Translations under genes and position numbers: made by a program | Shown: positions 43,319 to 52,520 of the stretch, piece by piece | How positions within the stretch are numbered: position 1 is the stretch's first letter | Layout of the letters: each line of letters opens with the position of its first letter | Source: Bacillus sp. V3B | GTDB taxonomy: Bacteria; Bacillota; Bacilli; Bacillales; Cytobacillaceae | DNA: 64,000 nt | Reading direction: 5' to 3' | NCBI RefSeq assembly: GCF_024494465.1 | Contig: NZ_JAETXM010000012.1 | Coordinates: 60,569 to 124,568, forward strand | Notes under the pieces: generated by a model | What the model saw: only the letters and a program-made list of their open reading frames with translations | What the model was told of the DNA's origin: nothing | Databases searched by the model: none

Positions 43319-44385
43319 CTGCTATTTCCCCTCCCCATTCTTTCTCTAACTAATAATAGCGCAAAGACAGGTGCACCAATTAAAGCCGTAATCACACCAA
43401 TCGGCAGTTCTTTTGGCGCAATAATCGTTCTTGCCATTACATCCGCTAAAATGAGAAAAGCTCCCCCTGTTATCATCGATAATGGAAGAACATGGCGATG
43501 ATTCGGACCCGTAACCAGTCGGACTAGATGTGGAATAACAAGCCCAACAAAGCCGATAGACCCTGAAACAGCTACAGATGCTCCAGTTAAAAGCGAGGCA
43601 CCAATGAGAATGAATGTTTTCCCTTTTTTCACATTGACTCCAATATGATCGGCCGCTTCTTCTCCAAGTGCCATGGCATTTAATTCACGATGGTGATAGA
43701 ACAATATAGAGGCACCGACAATCATAAATGGGAAGATCAATTGAATATAACTCCATCCCCTCATTCCGACACTTCCATATAACCAGTAAATAATTTGTGT
43801 CATCGCATCCCGATCCCCTAAAGAAATCAGAAGAGAAACAAGGGCACTAATAAAAGCACTGACAATAATTCCCGCCAATATAATCGTTTCAATCGCTAGG
43901 CTTCGGCTGCTTAATCGAACAAGCCCGAATACAATGAGTAAGGCGATGAATCCGCCGATAATCGAAACAACCGGAAGCGTAAAGCTTCCTAAGCCAATAA
44001 TCGACACTTGAAAAAATAAAACGAGAACAGCACCGAGTGAAGCACCTGAAGACACGCCAATCGTATAGGGGTCTGCTAGTGGATTGCGTAAAAGACCTTG
44101 AAAAGCTGCACCCGCTAATGCAAGAGATGCCCCTACACAAAAGGCAAGAAGAACTCTTGGCAGACGGATATTCCAAATGATCATTTCTTCATTCTTGGCT
44201 ACTTCATCTAGCAAACTCATATTAAATACATGGTCCATTATGATATGTAAAATAGTAGGCACTGGGATAGTGACACTACTATAAAGCAAGCCAAGAAGGC
44301 TTGTACCAAGTAAAAGCCCTCCGCTTAAAATATATAGCCAACCTATTTTATTGCTTAAAAATGTCCGGATAGATAAATTCCGCAA
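43315..44385 (-). CDS. btuC: Cobalamin ABC transporter permease
   Basis: FecCD/BtuC-type permease of about 356 residues with ten hydrophobic helices; motifs RLPRVLLAFCVGASLALAGA, LLRNPLADPYTIGVSSGA, the ATPase-contact loop ALGEEAADHIGV, and GFVGLVIPHLVRLVTGPNHR. TTG 44385 is preferred because AAGGAG lies nine bases upstream; TTG 44403 is longer. It overlaps the end of btuF, so translation is coupled. Confidence 0.93.
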   Translation of the reverse strand: MRNLSIRTFLSNKIGWLYILSGGLLLGTSLLGLLYSSVTIPVPTILHIIMDHVFNMSLLDEVAKNEEMIIWNIRLPRVLLAFCVGASLALAGAAFQGLLRNPLADPYTIGVSSGASLGAVLVLFFQVSIIGLGSFTLPVVSIIGGFIALLIVFGLVRLSSRSLAIETIILAGIIVSAFISALVSLLISLGDRDAMTQIIYWLYGSVGMRGWSYIQLIFPFMIVGASILFYHHRELNAMALGEEAADHIGVNVKKGKTFILIGASLLTGASVAVSGSIGFVGLVIPHLVRLVTGPNHRHVLPLSMITGGAFLILADVMARTIIAPKELPIGVITALIGAPVFALLLVRERMGRGNSR

Positions 44386-45349
44386 GTGTCTCGACTCCTT
44401 CAATTAAACGCGGACCAGGTCTTGTCACCGTATCGCTATCAACATCAAACACCTGTCCATTTTTTACAGCTGGCACTTCTGCCCAGCCTTCACGATTTAG
44501 CACCTCGGCTGTTGGATCTTCTACATAATATCCATACGTGGTAATAATCACCTCAGGGTCTAATTTGACGATTTCTTCTTCCGTCAGCTTGACCCAACCA
44601 TCGTGGTCTTCTGCCGCGTTAATGGCTTGAATGGACTCAAGCATCTCATGCATAAAGGTGTTTTGTCCTGTCGTAAAAATATCTGGAGCCGGTGAAACTT
44701 CTACCCAAACTTTCTTTTTATCCGTAACGGACGCTGTTGCTTTGTCTTTGATTGCTTGAAGACGCTCTTTCATATCCGTAATGATGGCTTCTGCTTCCGT
44801 CTTGCTTCCGGTAGCCGCACCAATCATTTCCATGTTGCCATAAACGTCCTCAAAGGATACAGCACTACCAACCACCACCACATCAATCCCTGCTTCTTCA
44901 AACTTTTCTAAAACATCCGGATGTGTCTTGTAATGATAATCCGTTACAAGAGCGATATCTGGCAGAAGAGAAAGAACAAGTTCTACATTGATATCTTGTC
45001 CGCCCACCTTCTCTTTTTCTAGTGCTTCCTCTGGATAGTTATCGTAATCGGATACACCAATGATTTTATCGCCTAATCCTAATGCAAAGGCTATTTCGGT
45101 CGTACTCGCTTGAATCGAAACAATGGTTTCAGGTTCCTCATCAATCTTTACCTCTCGATTCGCATCGTCTATGATCGTGATAGGAAATAGCTCTCCCTTG
45201 TCCTTATCCGCTTCTTCTGTCTTGTCATTTGGAGCAGCAACCTCTTCTTTCGTTTTCTGTTCTTGTGTACCGCAGCCGATCATTATACCGATACTTAACA
45301 GAAGAACAATACTGAAAAGCCCCCATTTTTGTAACATTTCTTTCATCAT
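44348..45349 (-). CDS. btuF: Cobalamin-binding lipoprotein
   Basis: 333-residue extracellular binding protein. Lipobox IMIGCG at about residues 22-27 after a hydrophobic stretch, then a charged linker (KTEEADKDKGE), then a class-III solute-binding fold: ETIVSIQASTTEIAFALGLG, DNYPEEALEKEKVGGQ and DPEVIITTYGYYVEDP. First gene after the cobalamin riboswitch and its terminator. AGGAGGT lies before ATG 45349. Confidence 0.92.
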   Translation of the reverse strand: MMKEMLQKWGLFSIVLLLSIGIMIGCGTQEQKTKEEVAAPNDKTEEADKDKGELFPITIIDDANREVKIDEEPETIVSIQASTTEIAFALGLGDKIIGVSDYDNYPEEALEKEKVGGQDINVELVLSLLPDIALVTDYHYKTHPDVLEKFEEAGIDVVVVGSAVSFEDVYGNMEMIGAATGSKTEAEAIITDMKERLQAIKDKATASVTDKKKVWVEVSPAPDIFTTGQNTFMHEMLESIQAINAAEDHDGWVKLTEEEIVKLDPEVIITTYGYYVEDPTAEVLNREGWAEVPAVKNGQVFDVDSDTVTRPGPRLIEGVETLAEFIYPDIFKQ

Positions 45350-45376
45350 TTTTTACCTCCTTCTATTTTTGGACAC

Positions 45377-45405
45377 AAAAAAACGCTATTCCTGTGGAAA
45401 GCGTA
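45377..45405 (-). terminator. Riboswitch-controlled terminator in btuF leader
   Basis: On the minus strand ACGCTTTCC-ACA-GGAATAGCGT is followed by TTTTTTG. It stands between the riboswitch aptamer and btuF, as expected for a transcriptional OFF switch with cobalamin. Confidence 0.75.
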
Positions 45406-45539
45406 GAGTTAAAAGGCATCTTTATGCTACTGAGTCTTGTAGACAGTATAATAAACTTGCAATCTTCATGATAAATCATAACAATAGATCATCGATTACC
45501 TGCACTTTAAACACTCCTTTCCTCGAGGAAGCTTAAAAC

Positions 45540-45690
45540 AAAATAGGCAGGTCTCCTGACTTGCGAATCAACGGTTGGTTATCCCTTCCCATGTTAAAAA
45601 CACAGTGGATCTTTCTAACCTTCCTTTTCGCTTACAGTGGCGGGACCGTGTTGGACTTACACCAACTTCCCTCTTAGTCTTAAATGAATC
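45540..45690 (-). promoter_or_regulatory. Cobalamin (B12) riboswitch
   Basis: On the minus strand the B12 box GCCACTGTAAGC, the upstream GGTGTAAGTCCAACACGGTC and the closing CAAGTCAGGAGACCTGCC are all present. The aptamer precedes btuF by about 190 bases and should repress the whole salvage operon when adenosylcobalamin is plentiful. Confidence 0.97.
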
Positions 45691-45834
45691 TTACTATGAA
45701 CATTTAAGAAACCTAGTTATCTATTATTCATTTTTTTGTTCTAAAAGAAATTATAGTAGAGTGTTCTCCCTTTGTAAATGATTTATATTAAATTGTCCCC
45801 TTTGTAAAGGACATTTTTGAAAAAGGTCATGCAA

Positions 45835-45975
45835 CATGAAGAAGATAATTTCTGTATTGTACAGGAGTCATCCTAGGCTTACACCTACCGACATTCATCT
45901 CCCATTTACTCATTGGGCTGTCGCCCTTCATATTCCTTGAGGTGGGAGTCTTCTGTCGGGAAATGATAAAATTTC
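45835..45975 (-). repeat. Hairpin-rich repeat family copy
   Basis: Outer stem CCGACA/TGTCGG encloses ATCTCCCA and TGAGGTGGGAGTCT with an inner GGGCTGTCGCCC hairpin. It has the same architecture as 38500-38580 with different stem sequences. Confidence 0.55.
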
Positions 45976-46002
45976 ATCTCCTTCTAAATAGCGAATGATT
46001 CC

Positions 46003-46212
46003 TTACAGATACTCTTTTTCAAATTCAATTGTGCTACGAACTGTATCGATTGGGCGAACTAAGCTTTCAATTTGTTCACGTTTTGGCTCTAAGAATGGTG
46101 GTAATGATAAGACTTCACCTACTGTTTCATATGGCTCATCACCCATAAATCCCGGACCATCTGTTGCCCATTCGAAACATCTTCTTTTCTCCTGACAACC
46201 GTCTTGCACCAT
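46003..46212 (-). pseudogene. Ring-cleaving dioxygenase (MhqO-like) C-terminal remnant
   Basis: 69 codons read FEWATDGPGFMGDEPYETVG then LPPFLEPKREQIESLV, the conserved tail of the VOC-fold hydroquinone/catechol dioxygenases (MhqO/LinE type), including the metal-binding Glu in FEWATD. The whole N-terminal part is missing. First of three such remnants in the window. Confidence 0.7.
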
Positions 46213-46221
46213 TTTTCCAGT

Positions 46222-46250
46222 AAAAAGACAACCAAAAAAATCGGTTGTCC
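46222..46250 (-). terminator. Intrinsic terminator
   Basis: On the minus strand GACAACC-GATTTTTTT-GGTTGTC is followed by TTTTTACT. It follows the mosaic remnant. Confidence 0.75.
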
Positions 46251-46905
46251 TACAAACTCAGATAATAATTCTTCACCATTTCACCCATGACCCAGTTGGT
46301 TCTAGCACTAGTCACTCCCGTACTTGGGCACTGACCGCCATCTCCGGTTAAGTCAGCCACAATTGTTTCCACAAGGGGTTGATGGACGTGCCGTGGCAGT
46401 TCGAAACTCCATTGCTCTGTTCCACTAGCTGATGTCAAAACAATTGGCTCGTTTCCGAAAGTTGAAAAGGTAATTTTCCCTTTACTGCCGACGATTTCAT
46501 TCACATCCACATTTTCAAAAGCAGAAAAACACCAATTACCTACGCCGTGGACTCCAGTTTCAAATAGATAAGTACCTGTAACGATATCTTCCACACGATC
46601 AATCTCGTATTTACCTGGTGATATTGAATTCAAATCATGTTCACTGAGAAACTCCAGTCCTTTTTGTATTCTTGGATAGACGCCGTAATATAATTTTGCA
46701 TTAGATAGCTTGTCAATTATCAATCATTTCTTTGACTTTTTGAAAAAGTGGATTTTCCCTCTGGTTGAACATACTACCAAAGGCCCATTCTGGTTTCATT
46801 GCGGCGAATTCGTTTAATTCTCTAACCTGTTTTGTGTAAACACCAGCTGGTTTTTCTACCAATGCGTGTATGTTTCTTTCTCTATTGCACGCAAAAAAAC
46901 CGCTA
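46250..46905 (-). pseudogene. Mosaic remnant: Gfo/Idh/MocA oxidoreductase with a YhcH/YiaL piece inside
   Basis: Three pieces in order on the minus strand. First, 46905 to about 46735: LVEKPAGVYTKQVRELNEFA and SMFNQRENPLFQKVKEMI, a Gfo/Idh/MocA N-domain fragment. Second, about 46723-46605: KLYYGVYPRIQKGLEFLSEH and SPGKYEID, the N-terminus of YhcH/YjgK/YiaL (DUF386). Third, about 46600-46250: GTYLFETGVHGVGNWCFSAF and ARTNWVMGEMVKNYY, the Gfo/Idh/MocA C-domain. Pieces two and three are joined in frame into a 157-codon ORF. A deletion/recombination product, unlikely to be functional. Confidence 0.75.
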
Positions 46906-46927
46906 CAATCTCCCGTAGTTGTAATCC

Positions 46928-48091
46928 TTAATGCGTCCCCGTTACATCCAATATTACGTTTGTAACATTCTTCTTCTCGAATGTGGAAGTGTTAATTATT
47001 TCTTGTAATTTTTCATAATAAAGGTCTGTATTGATTGGCAATTCTACCGTTTCGTTGATCCAAGCAGACAAGTACATCGCATTGGAAATTTCTAACGCCT
47101 TTACGCCTTCCACACCTGGAGCAAGCAACGGTGAATCTTTCACAATCGAATCAATCCAGTTCTGAATAATACTTGAATGATTCCCATTCTCACTTTTTAC
47201 GGGAATAGCGATTTTTTCAAATTTTGGCTCACCAAATCCACCTGTATAGGTTACATTAAATTCACGTTCTGATTGTGTTAAGCGATAAAATGTAAGTTCT
47301 TCATTTTCCACGACTATTTTTCCACAATCACCAACGATTTCAAATCGATTCGCACCTGGTACTTCTCCCGTCGACGTAATAAATACACCTGTCGCCCCGT
47401 TTTCATATTCCACATACGCTGTTACATCATCCTCTACTTCAATATCATGATATTTCCCAAAACGGCAAGATGCACGAACGCTCTTTGGCATAAGGCCTGT
47501 CGTCCACTGCCATATATCTAATTGGTGAAGGGCCTGATTTAATAAAACACCACCGCCTTCCCCTTTCCATGTCGCTCTCCATTTACTTGAATCGTAATAG
47601 CTTTGCGGGCGATAAGAATCGGTAATAATCCAATTCGTCCGTTTAATTTCACCAAGTTCACCTGATTGGATAAGGTCCTGTAATTTTTGATAAAGAGGAT
47701 TGGCCCGTTGGTTATACATGATACCAAATACTTTTCCGCTCGCTTTCGCCGCTTCGTTCATTTCTAACACATTCTTTGTATAAACGCCTGCTGGTTTTTC
47801 AATGAGGACGTGTATCCCTTTAGCGAATGCTTTTTTTGCCAGATCAGGATGACTGTAATGCGGAGTCGCAATAAGAATGGCATCAATACCCGATTCATTT
47901 AAAAAGGTGTCTTCGTCTCGGAAAATTTGCATATCACCTGTTGTATGGTTTTTCACCCATTCGATTCGATCTTCATTCCGACTACAAATCGCTGTTAACG
48001 TTGCTCCTTCTATTTGTCCTTTATCTAGCATTTGAACATGTGAACTGCCCATATTTCCTATTCCGATCACACCAACTTTAACTAAGTCCAT
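46928..48091 (-). CDS. Gfo/Idh/MocA-family oxidoreductase
   Basis: NAD(P)-dependent sugar or inositol-type dehydrogenase, 387 residues. Rossmann motif VGVIGIGNMGSSH at the start, catalytic HVLIEKPAGVYTKNV at about residues 92-106, and substrate-domain LNQALHQLDIWQWTTGL with the conserved His. AGGAGG lies seven bases before ATG 48091. The decayed paralogue lies immediately downstream, indicating a former tandem pair, and an IclR regulator is divergent upstream. The substrate is likely a carbohydrate derivative. Confidence 0.9.
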   Translation of the reverse strand: MDLVKVGVIGIGNMGSSHVQMLDKGQIEGATLTAICSRNEDRIEWVKNHTTGDMQIFRDEDTFLNESGIDAILIATPHYSHPDLAKKAFAKGIHVLIEKPAGVYTKNVLEMNEAAKASGKVFGIMYNQRANPLYQKLQDLIQSGELGEIKRTNWIITDSYRPQSYYDSSKWRATWKGEGGGVLLNQALHQLDIWQWTTGLMPKSVRASCRFGKYHDIEVEDDVTAYVEYENGATGVFITSTGEVPGANRFEIVGDCGKIVVENEELTFYRLTQSEREFNVTYTGGFGEPKFEKIAIPVKSENGNHSSIIQNWIDSIVKDSPLLAPGVEGVKALEISNAMYLSAWINETVELPINTDLYYEKLQEIINTSTFEKKNVTNVILDVTGTH

Positions 48092-48293
48092 TTATAATCC
48101 TCCTCATCTATGTTTTGACTGTTTATTTGAAAAATCCAAGGGTACATTCGGATATTCTACATTCAAGATATCTAATTATTATTGTTTCACTATCCTTGAT
48201 CCTTTATAGCCATATTGCTCTATAAGAAAAGCTTTCATATTAATATGATGTTACTCGTTACTTAAAATATAAGGAGGTTGGACTTTTCCAATA

Positions 48294-48335
48294 ATTAACC
48301 GTAATACAATACAAATGTATCGTATTACGGTTAAT
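48294..48335. promoter_or_regulatory. 42-bp palindrome in the divergent oxidoreductase/IclR region
   Basis: ATTAACCGTAATAC and GTATTACGGTTAAT are perfect 14-base arms; the centre AATACAAATGTATC is also nearly self-complementary. It sits between the divergent Gfo/Idh/MocA and IclR genes, so an IclR operator or a terminator for a leader RNA are both possible. Other parts of 48092-48566 show only AT-rich promoter-like DNA. Confidence 0.5.
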
Positions 48336-48566
48336 TTAAGTGTAAACACTTTTGAAGTATCTGTCAATCAGATTTTTAGGCCTGTCATACAATCTGTTAT
48401 GATTAAAAATAAAACGCAACACATAGGTCAGTTTGAATAGCTTTATCTGATAATGAACTAGAAATTTTCTCTTCATACATTAGTTACTCTGAACAGTTAC
48501 ACAAATGTCATTTTCAATATCGAAATTTCAGATATAATAGAATTAGGAAATAAGGAGGAAATACTT

Positions 48567-49340
48567 TTGAACAACGATAATCAGGATCAGAATAAGACGT
48601 CTAATATTCAAGTTATCTCTCGTGCAGCCAAAATACTGAGAACTCTTAGAGAACATCCAAAGGGATTAAGCCTATCGCAAATTGCAAAAGAAGTGAGCCT
48701 AGCTAGATCGACGGTTCAAAGAATTGTTACTACACTGGAACAAGAAAACTTTGTCGCAGCAGCTACTGCTAACGGTGGTTTCCGCCTTGGACCTGAAATT
48801 GCAATACTGGCTGCCGCTGTCCACAGTAATCTAAGAGAAGAAATTAGACCATTTTTAATACAACTATCTAATAGAGTGAATGAAACGGTCGATCTCTCAA
48901 TATTAGATAATGGCAAGGTACTTTTTGTGGATCAAATTATCGCTGCACATCCATTGCAAGCAACTTCTCAACCCGGAGCAGCCTTTCCATTACATTGCAC
49001 GGCAAACGGAAAGGCCATACTCGCTTCATTACCCATCATGCAGGTTGAGAAGCTACTACCAGAGCAGCTAAAACCATACACTGATAACACGATTACGAAA
49101 CGGGATGAACTGTTAGAGGAGTTAGAAAAGGTTCGTAGAGAGGGTGTTGCTTTTTCCAAGGAAGAGCACGTTCATGGAGTTTGTGCGGTAGGTGCAGTTG
49201 TATTTGATCGTATAGGAAATCGAAGTGCGATCTCAATACCACTCCCATCTACTCGTTTCTATGGTAATGAAGACAAACTAACTACTGCCCTTCTCGAAAC
49301 CTGTCAAACCATTGACCAACACTATCATACAAAACGATAG
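48567..49340 (+). CDS. IclR-family transcriptional regulator
   Basis: 257 residues: N-terminal winged helix (ISRAAKILRTLREHPKGLSL, SQIAKEVSLARSTVQRIV) and C-terminal effector domain with FPLHCTANGKAILASLP and the cysteine-containing VHGVCAVGAVVFD typical of IclR proteins. Start TTG 48567 with AAGGAGG eight bases upstream. Divergent from the Gfo/Idh/MocA gene, the likely target. Confidence 0.92.
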   Translation: MNNDNQDQNKTSNIQVISRAAKILRTLREHPKGLSLSQIAKEVSLARSTVQRIVTTLEQENFVAAATANGGFRLGPEIAILAAAVHSNLREEIRPFLIQLSNRVNETVDLSILDNGKVLFVDQIIAAHPLQATSQPGAAFPLHCTANGKAILASLPIMQVEKLLPEQLKPYTDNTITKRDELLEELEKVRREGVAFSKEEHVHGVCAVGAVVFDRIGNRSAISIPLPSTRFYGNEDKLTTALLETCQTIDQHYHTKR

Positions 49341-49422
49341 AAAAAACTGTAATGATTAGAATCGTAGAAGGGCACGCTTTTGGGTCGTGTGTTCTCAAAA
49401 AAAGTCTAGTGGGTAATCAATC

Positions 49423-49561
49423 AAGGCCACTGAAAAAGTCCATTTACAGAGAAAAAGAAGCTAATCACCTACTATATGTAGATAATTGGCTTCTTTTATT
49501 TGCTTTATATTGATAAAAATACCTATTAATTACTTAAAGCGAATACTTTTTCAGCAGCCTA
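49423..49561. mobile_element. 139-bp MITE with 9-bp target duplication
   Basis: Terminal inverted repeats AAGGCCACTGAAAAAGT and ACTTTTTCAGCAGCCTA agree at 14 of 17 positions. Both sides are flanked by TAATCAATC (49414-49422 and 49562-49570). Inside, AGAAGC-AAT/ATT-GCTTCT forms a terminator-like hairpin (about 49456-49497). There is no coding capacity. It resembles the ends of IS1182- or IS4-type elements. Confidence 0.75.
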
Positions 49562-49659
49562 TAATCAATCCTCACCAGACTTTTAATACATCTATTATTT
49601 TTTATTAAGGAAGAGATTAAAAGCGCTCTCTATAAGGCACTCTCAGTTATACTTTTAAA

Positions 49660-49778
49660 AAAGGGCTGTCCCATAAGGTGTCTGACATCCACAAAATTAC
49701 ATTCATCTAGAATCATGTTTAACCTATTGATACTAGATCGTGTATTGTGGTGTCTGACACCTTTGCTTTTGGGATCCC
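49660..49778. repeat. REP-like GGTGTCTGACA repeats
   Basis: AAGGTGTCTGACATCC and GTGGTGTCTGACACCTTT occur 75 bases apart, framed by GGGCTGTCCCATA and TTTTGGGATCCCC. Each core GGTGTCTGACACC is a near palindrome. Downstream of the WrbA gene, it may act as its terminator. Confidence 0.5.
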
Positions 49779-49785
49779 CTGTATA

Positions 49786-50397
49786 TCATTGAATTCCTTT
49801 TTTCACCCATTCAGCTACTGTAACAGTACGTTTAGCTTGATGTTTTACTGTTGCTTGTACATCTTCAATCATTTTCCCATCTTGACCCACGGTTACACTT
49901 GTTCCATATGGATTTCCTCCAGAACCAAAGATCACTGGGTCCGTATAACCAGGGGCTGCAACAATGGCTCCCCAATGATACATCGTTGTATACAATGATA
50001 AAATGGTAGCCTCCTGACCACCGTGTGAGTTTTGTGCAGTAGTCATAGCACTTACTACTTTGTTAGCAAGTTTGCCATTAAACCATAGACCGCCTGTTGT
50101 ATCTAAGAACTGTTTCATTTGAGCTGGCACATTACCGAATCGAGTTGGAACACTAAAAATAATCGCATCTGCCCATTCAAGATCATCTAACGTTACTTCT
50201 GGAACATGTTTGGTGGCTTCGACATGAGCTTTCCACCCTTGATTCTCATCAATGACTGATTGTGGAGCAGACTCAGGCACTTTTAATACTTTTACTTCTG
50301 CACCAGCTTCTTTTGCACCTTCTTCAGCCCATTTTGATAATTGATAGTTTGTTCCACCCATGCTGTAATAAATCACCGCTAATTTTATATTTGGCAT
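49786..50397 (-). CDS. wrbA: WrbA-type NAD(P)H:quinone oxidoreductase
   Basis: Flavodoxin-fold FMN enzyme that reduces quinones by two electrons, preventing semiquinone formation. VIYYSMGGTNYQLSKWAEEG binds FMN phosphate; FSVPTRFGNVPAQMKQFLD and GGQEATILSLYTTMYHWGAI are WrbA family segments. About 203 residues from ATG 50397, which has AAAGGAG nine bases upstream; ATG 50451 adds an 18-residue tail with its own AGGTGG site. Last gene of the quinone-stress cluster. Confidence 0.88.
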   Translation of the reverse strand: MPNIKLAVIYYSMGGTNYQLSKWAEEGAKEAGAEVKVLKVPESAPQSVIDENQGWKAHVEATKHVPEVTLDDLEWADAIIFSVPTRFGNVPAQMKQFLDTTGGLWFNGKLANKVVSAMTTAQNSHGGQEATILSLYTTMYHWGAIVAAPGYTDPVIFGSGGNPYGTSVTVGQDGKMIEDVQATVKHQAKRTVTVAEWVKKGIQ

Positions 50398-50501
50398 TTT
50401 TTCTGTCTCCTTTATTGAAGAATTTCCAAATATTTTGGATAAAAACCCCATTTTAATACACCACCTGTTGCTTCTTTCTTTTGAAGTCTATATTCATTTT
50501 T

Positions 50502-50927
50502 TTAAGCATCTTTTGTTAAATCATTTGAATTCCCTTTAAAAATGAATCGACTTACTGATAATAATTTGCTTCCATTGATAGCAAGATATATTGCCATTGC
50601 TAATAAGGCTAAATCTAACTCGTAACCCGCCATTTGACCATTACCTAAGAAACCAACTGCAAGCTTCACTTTAAGTGTCGCCCCAATCATTAGTATAGCT
50701 AATAAAGCAGAAATTATTTTTGTTCCAAATCCAATAATTAAAGCCATTCCACCAACTAATTCAATTAATGCAACTCCATACGCCAAAAACCCTGGTAACC
50801 CAATGCTACTAAACCAGCCTACAGTATTCTCAATACCGTCTTGAAACTTAACTAAACCATGAATAAAAAATATTACACCTAGTACTACACGTAAAATAAG
50901 AGCTCCGACTTCGTTTTTTAACAACAT
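50502..50927 (-). CDS. DoxX-family membrane protein
   Basis: About 141 residues with four hydrophobic helices: RVVLGVIFFIHGLVKFQDGI, AYGVALIELVGGMALIIGFG and ALLAMAIYLAIN. ATG 50927 (GGAGG eight bases upstream) is preferred over the longer frame from 50984. Sits between the broken mhqD and wrbA genes; DoxX proteins of this cluster type are thought to act with quinone/dioxygenase systems at the membrane. Confidence 0.85.
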   Translation of the reverse strand: MLLKNEVGALILRVVLGVIFFIHGLVKFQDGIENTVGWFSSIGLPGFLAYGVALIELVGGMALIIGFGTKIISALLAILMIGATLKVKLAVGFLGNGQMAGYELDLALLAMAIYLAINGSKLLSVSRFIFKGNSNDLTKDA

Positions 50928-50965
50928 AATGAATCCTCCATAAAAAAATTTATTATTATATATGA

Positions 50966-51499
50966 TTATAAATGACGATACCAATGTGCCGCGGCTTCTA
51001 CTTCTTCAGCGGTTAATTGACGGCCTCTATTTTCCCAATGAAGTTCTACCTTTGCATTTGTCTTCTCCAATAACGATTGTAGTTCAGACGATTCCGCTGG
51101 TGAACAGATTGGATTGTTTGTTCCAGCAGCAATGAACACTGATTCCTCTGATAAATCAGGAAGTTCAATCCCTCTTCTCGGAACCATCGGATGATGAAGA
51201 ATCGCACCCTTCAAGGCATTTTGATAGTGAAACAATAAACTCGCAGCTATATTGGCTCCATTTGAGTAGCCAATGGCCAGTATATTTTCTCGGTCAAAAT
51301 CATATTTTTTTTCTGTGTCATCAAGAAATTCATTTAATTCTTTTGTACGAAAAATAAGATCTTCTTCATCCTTTGCTCTCCAAGCAATATGGTGAACCGT
51401 CCGGCTCCCATCGAACCACGAACAGAAGAAGTAAGCTTAATTTCTTTGTGCATCGTTCACCATCGCTGTAATATGATGGATACCTGCTGTTTTTTGCAT
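50966..51499 (-). pseudogene. Ring-cleaving dioxygenase / MhqD hydrolase deletion fusion
   Basis: Begins with an intact dioxygenase start at ATG 51499 (QKTAGIHHITAMVNDAQRN, then TAA). It continues after a deletion and frame change with LTSSVRGSMGAG and TVHHIAWRAKDEEDL of the same enzyme family. It then runs in frame into the MhqD carboxylesterase (FDRENILAIGYSNGANIAAS with nucleophile Ser, LKGAILHHPMVPRRGIELP, ending AAHWYRHL). The lid and N-terminal part of MhqD and most of the dioxygenase are gone. In B. subtilis mhqE-mhqD are adjacent, so one deletion explains the chimera. Confidence 0.75.
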
Positions 51500-51539
51500 T
51501 CTTATTCTCTCTATTTCACCAATGGGATTTTGTAACCAA

Positions 51540-52157
51540 TTACTTTGGCCTTTCTATCGAGAAGACCTCACCAATTTTCGCATAATCATGACCAGCCAAT
51601 CTGCTTACGGCAGCTAATCCAATAGGATCAATTCTTCCATTTTCATAAATTTCATTTTCAATGTGAAATTGAACCACTTTTCCGATGATAAGATCACACC
51701 CAGCTGAATCCAAACCACCTAGTTCTAAAGAATGTTCTAATGAACACTCCAGTCGAATTTTTGCTTCCTCTACCCCTGGTACAGAAATTTTTACACTTTT
51801 CACTGGAGTTAATCCTACTAATTCAATTTCACTTTGATAAGGAGGAAGGCTTGCAGCTGTTTGATTTATTTTCTCAACATTCTGTTCATCCACAATATGG
51901 ACGACAAACTCCTTTAACTCGATGATATTTCTGGCTGTATCTTTTTGTCTCCCTTGTGATCGTGCGATAGATAATGAAATCATTGGGGGATTGGACGAAA
52001 CAATATTAAAATAACTAAAAGGTGCGCCGTTCAAAATACCATCTTTCGAACTGGTTGTGACGAAAGCAATCGGTCTTGGAATAATACTTCCGATTAAAAA
52101 TTTATAATTTTCTCTTTCGGTATTCCTAGAGGGGTCGATCGAAAGCAAAGAAATCAT
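51540..52157 (-). CDS. Flavin reductase-like FMN-binding protein
   Basis: 205-residue split-barrel flavoprotein. NYKFLIGSIIPRPIAFVTTS and LNGAPFSYFNIVSSNPPMIS are the FMN-binding core; DTARNIIELKEFVVHIVD follows, and GCDLIIGKVVQFHIE closes. Usually supplies reduced flavin or reduces flavin/ferric substrates. Located between two broken dioxygenase genes in the quinone-stress cluster, so probably co-regulated. Confidence 0.87.
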   Translation of the reverse strand: MISLLSIDPSRNTERENYKFLIGSIIPRPIAFVTTSSKDGILNGAPFSYFNIVSSNPPMISLSIARSQGRQKDTARNIIELKEFVVHIVDEQNVEKINQTAASLPPYQSEIELVGLTPVKSVKISVPGVEEAKIRLECSLEHSLELGGLDSAGCDLIIGKVVQFHIENEIYENGRIDPIGLAAVSRLAGHDYAKIGEVFSIERPK

Positions 52158-52170
52158 CCCTTTCGTATAG

Positions 52171-52520
52171 TTAATCTAACTCTCTCACTTCAAACGGAAG
52201 TACAGCTCGTTCAATCTTATCTCTATGGGGTTCATACTGTTCAGGCAACATTAATTTTCCCCCATCGTCTCCTGTGATTCATCATGAGCGAATCCTGGTG
52301 GATCGGTTGCCATTTCGAATAAAATTTCCCCATGCTCTCTAAAGTAAATAGCATTAAAATAGTTTCTGTTCTGTACAGAAGTGACCCCGTATCCATTTTC
52401 CTTAACATAATTTTTCCAATCCAGTTGGTCTTGGTCGTCACTGGCTCTCCATGCAATGTGGTGTACTGTGCCTACACCCATTTGTCCACGGACATCAGGA
52501 GTTAACTTTAGATCAATGAT
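52171..52520 (-). pseudogene. Ring-cleaving dioxygenase (MhqO-like) remnant, frameshifted
   Basis: Reads LKLTPDVRGQMGVGTVHHIA, then WRASDDQDQLDWKNYV, NAIYFREHGEILFEMATDPP (metal-binding His and Glu), then a one-base shift in a GGGGGAAAA run near 52260 and the tail LMLPEQYEPHRDKIERAVLP, ending TAA 52171. The N-terminal domain is missing. It occupies the mhqO position next to mhqP. Confidence 0.8.
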
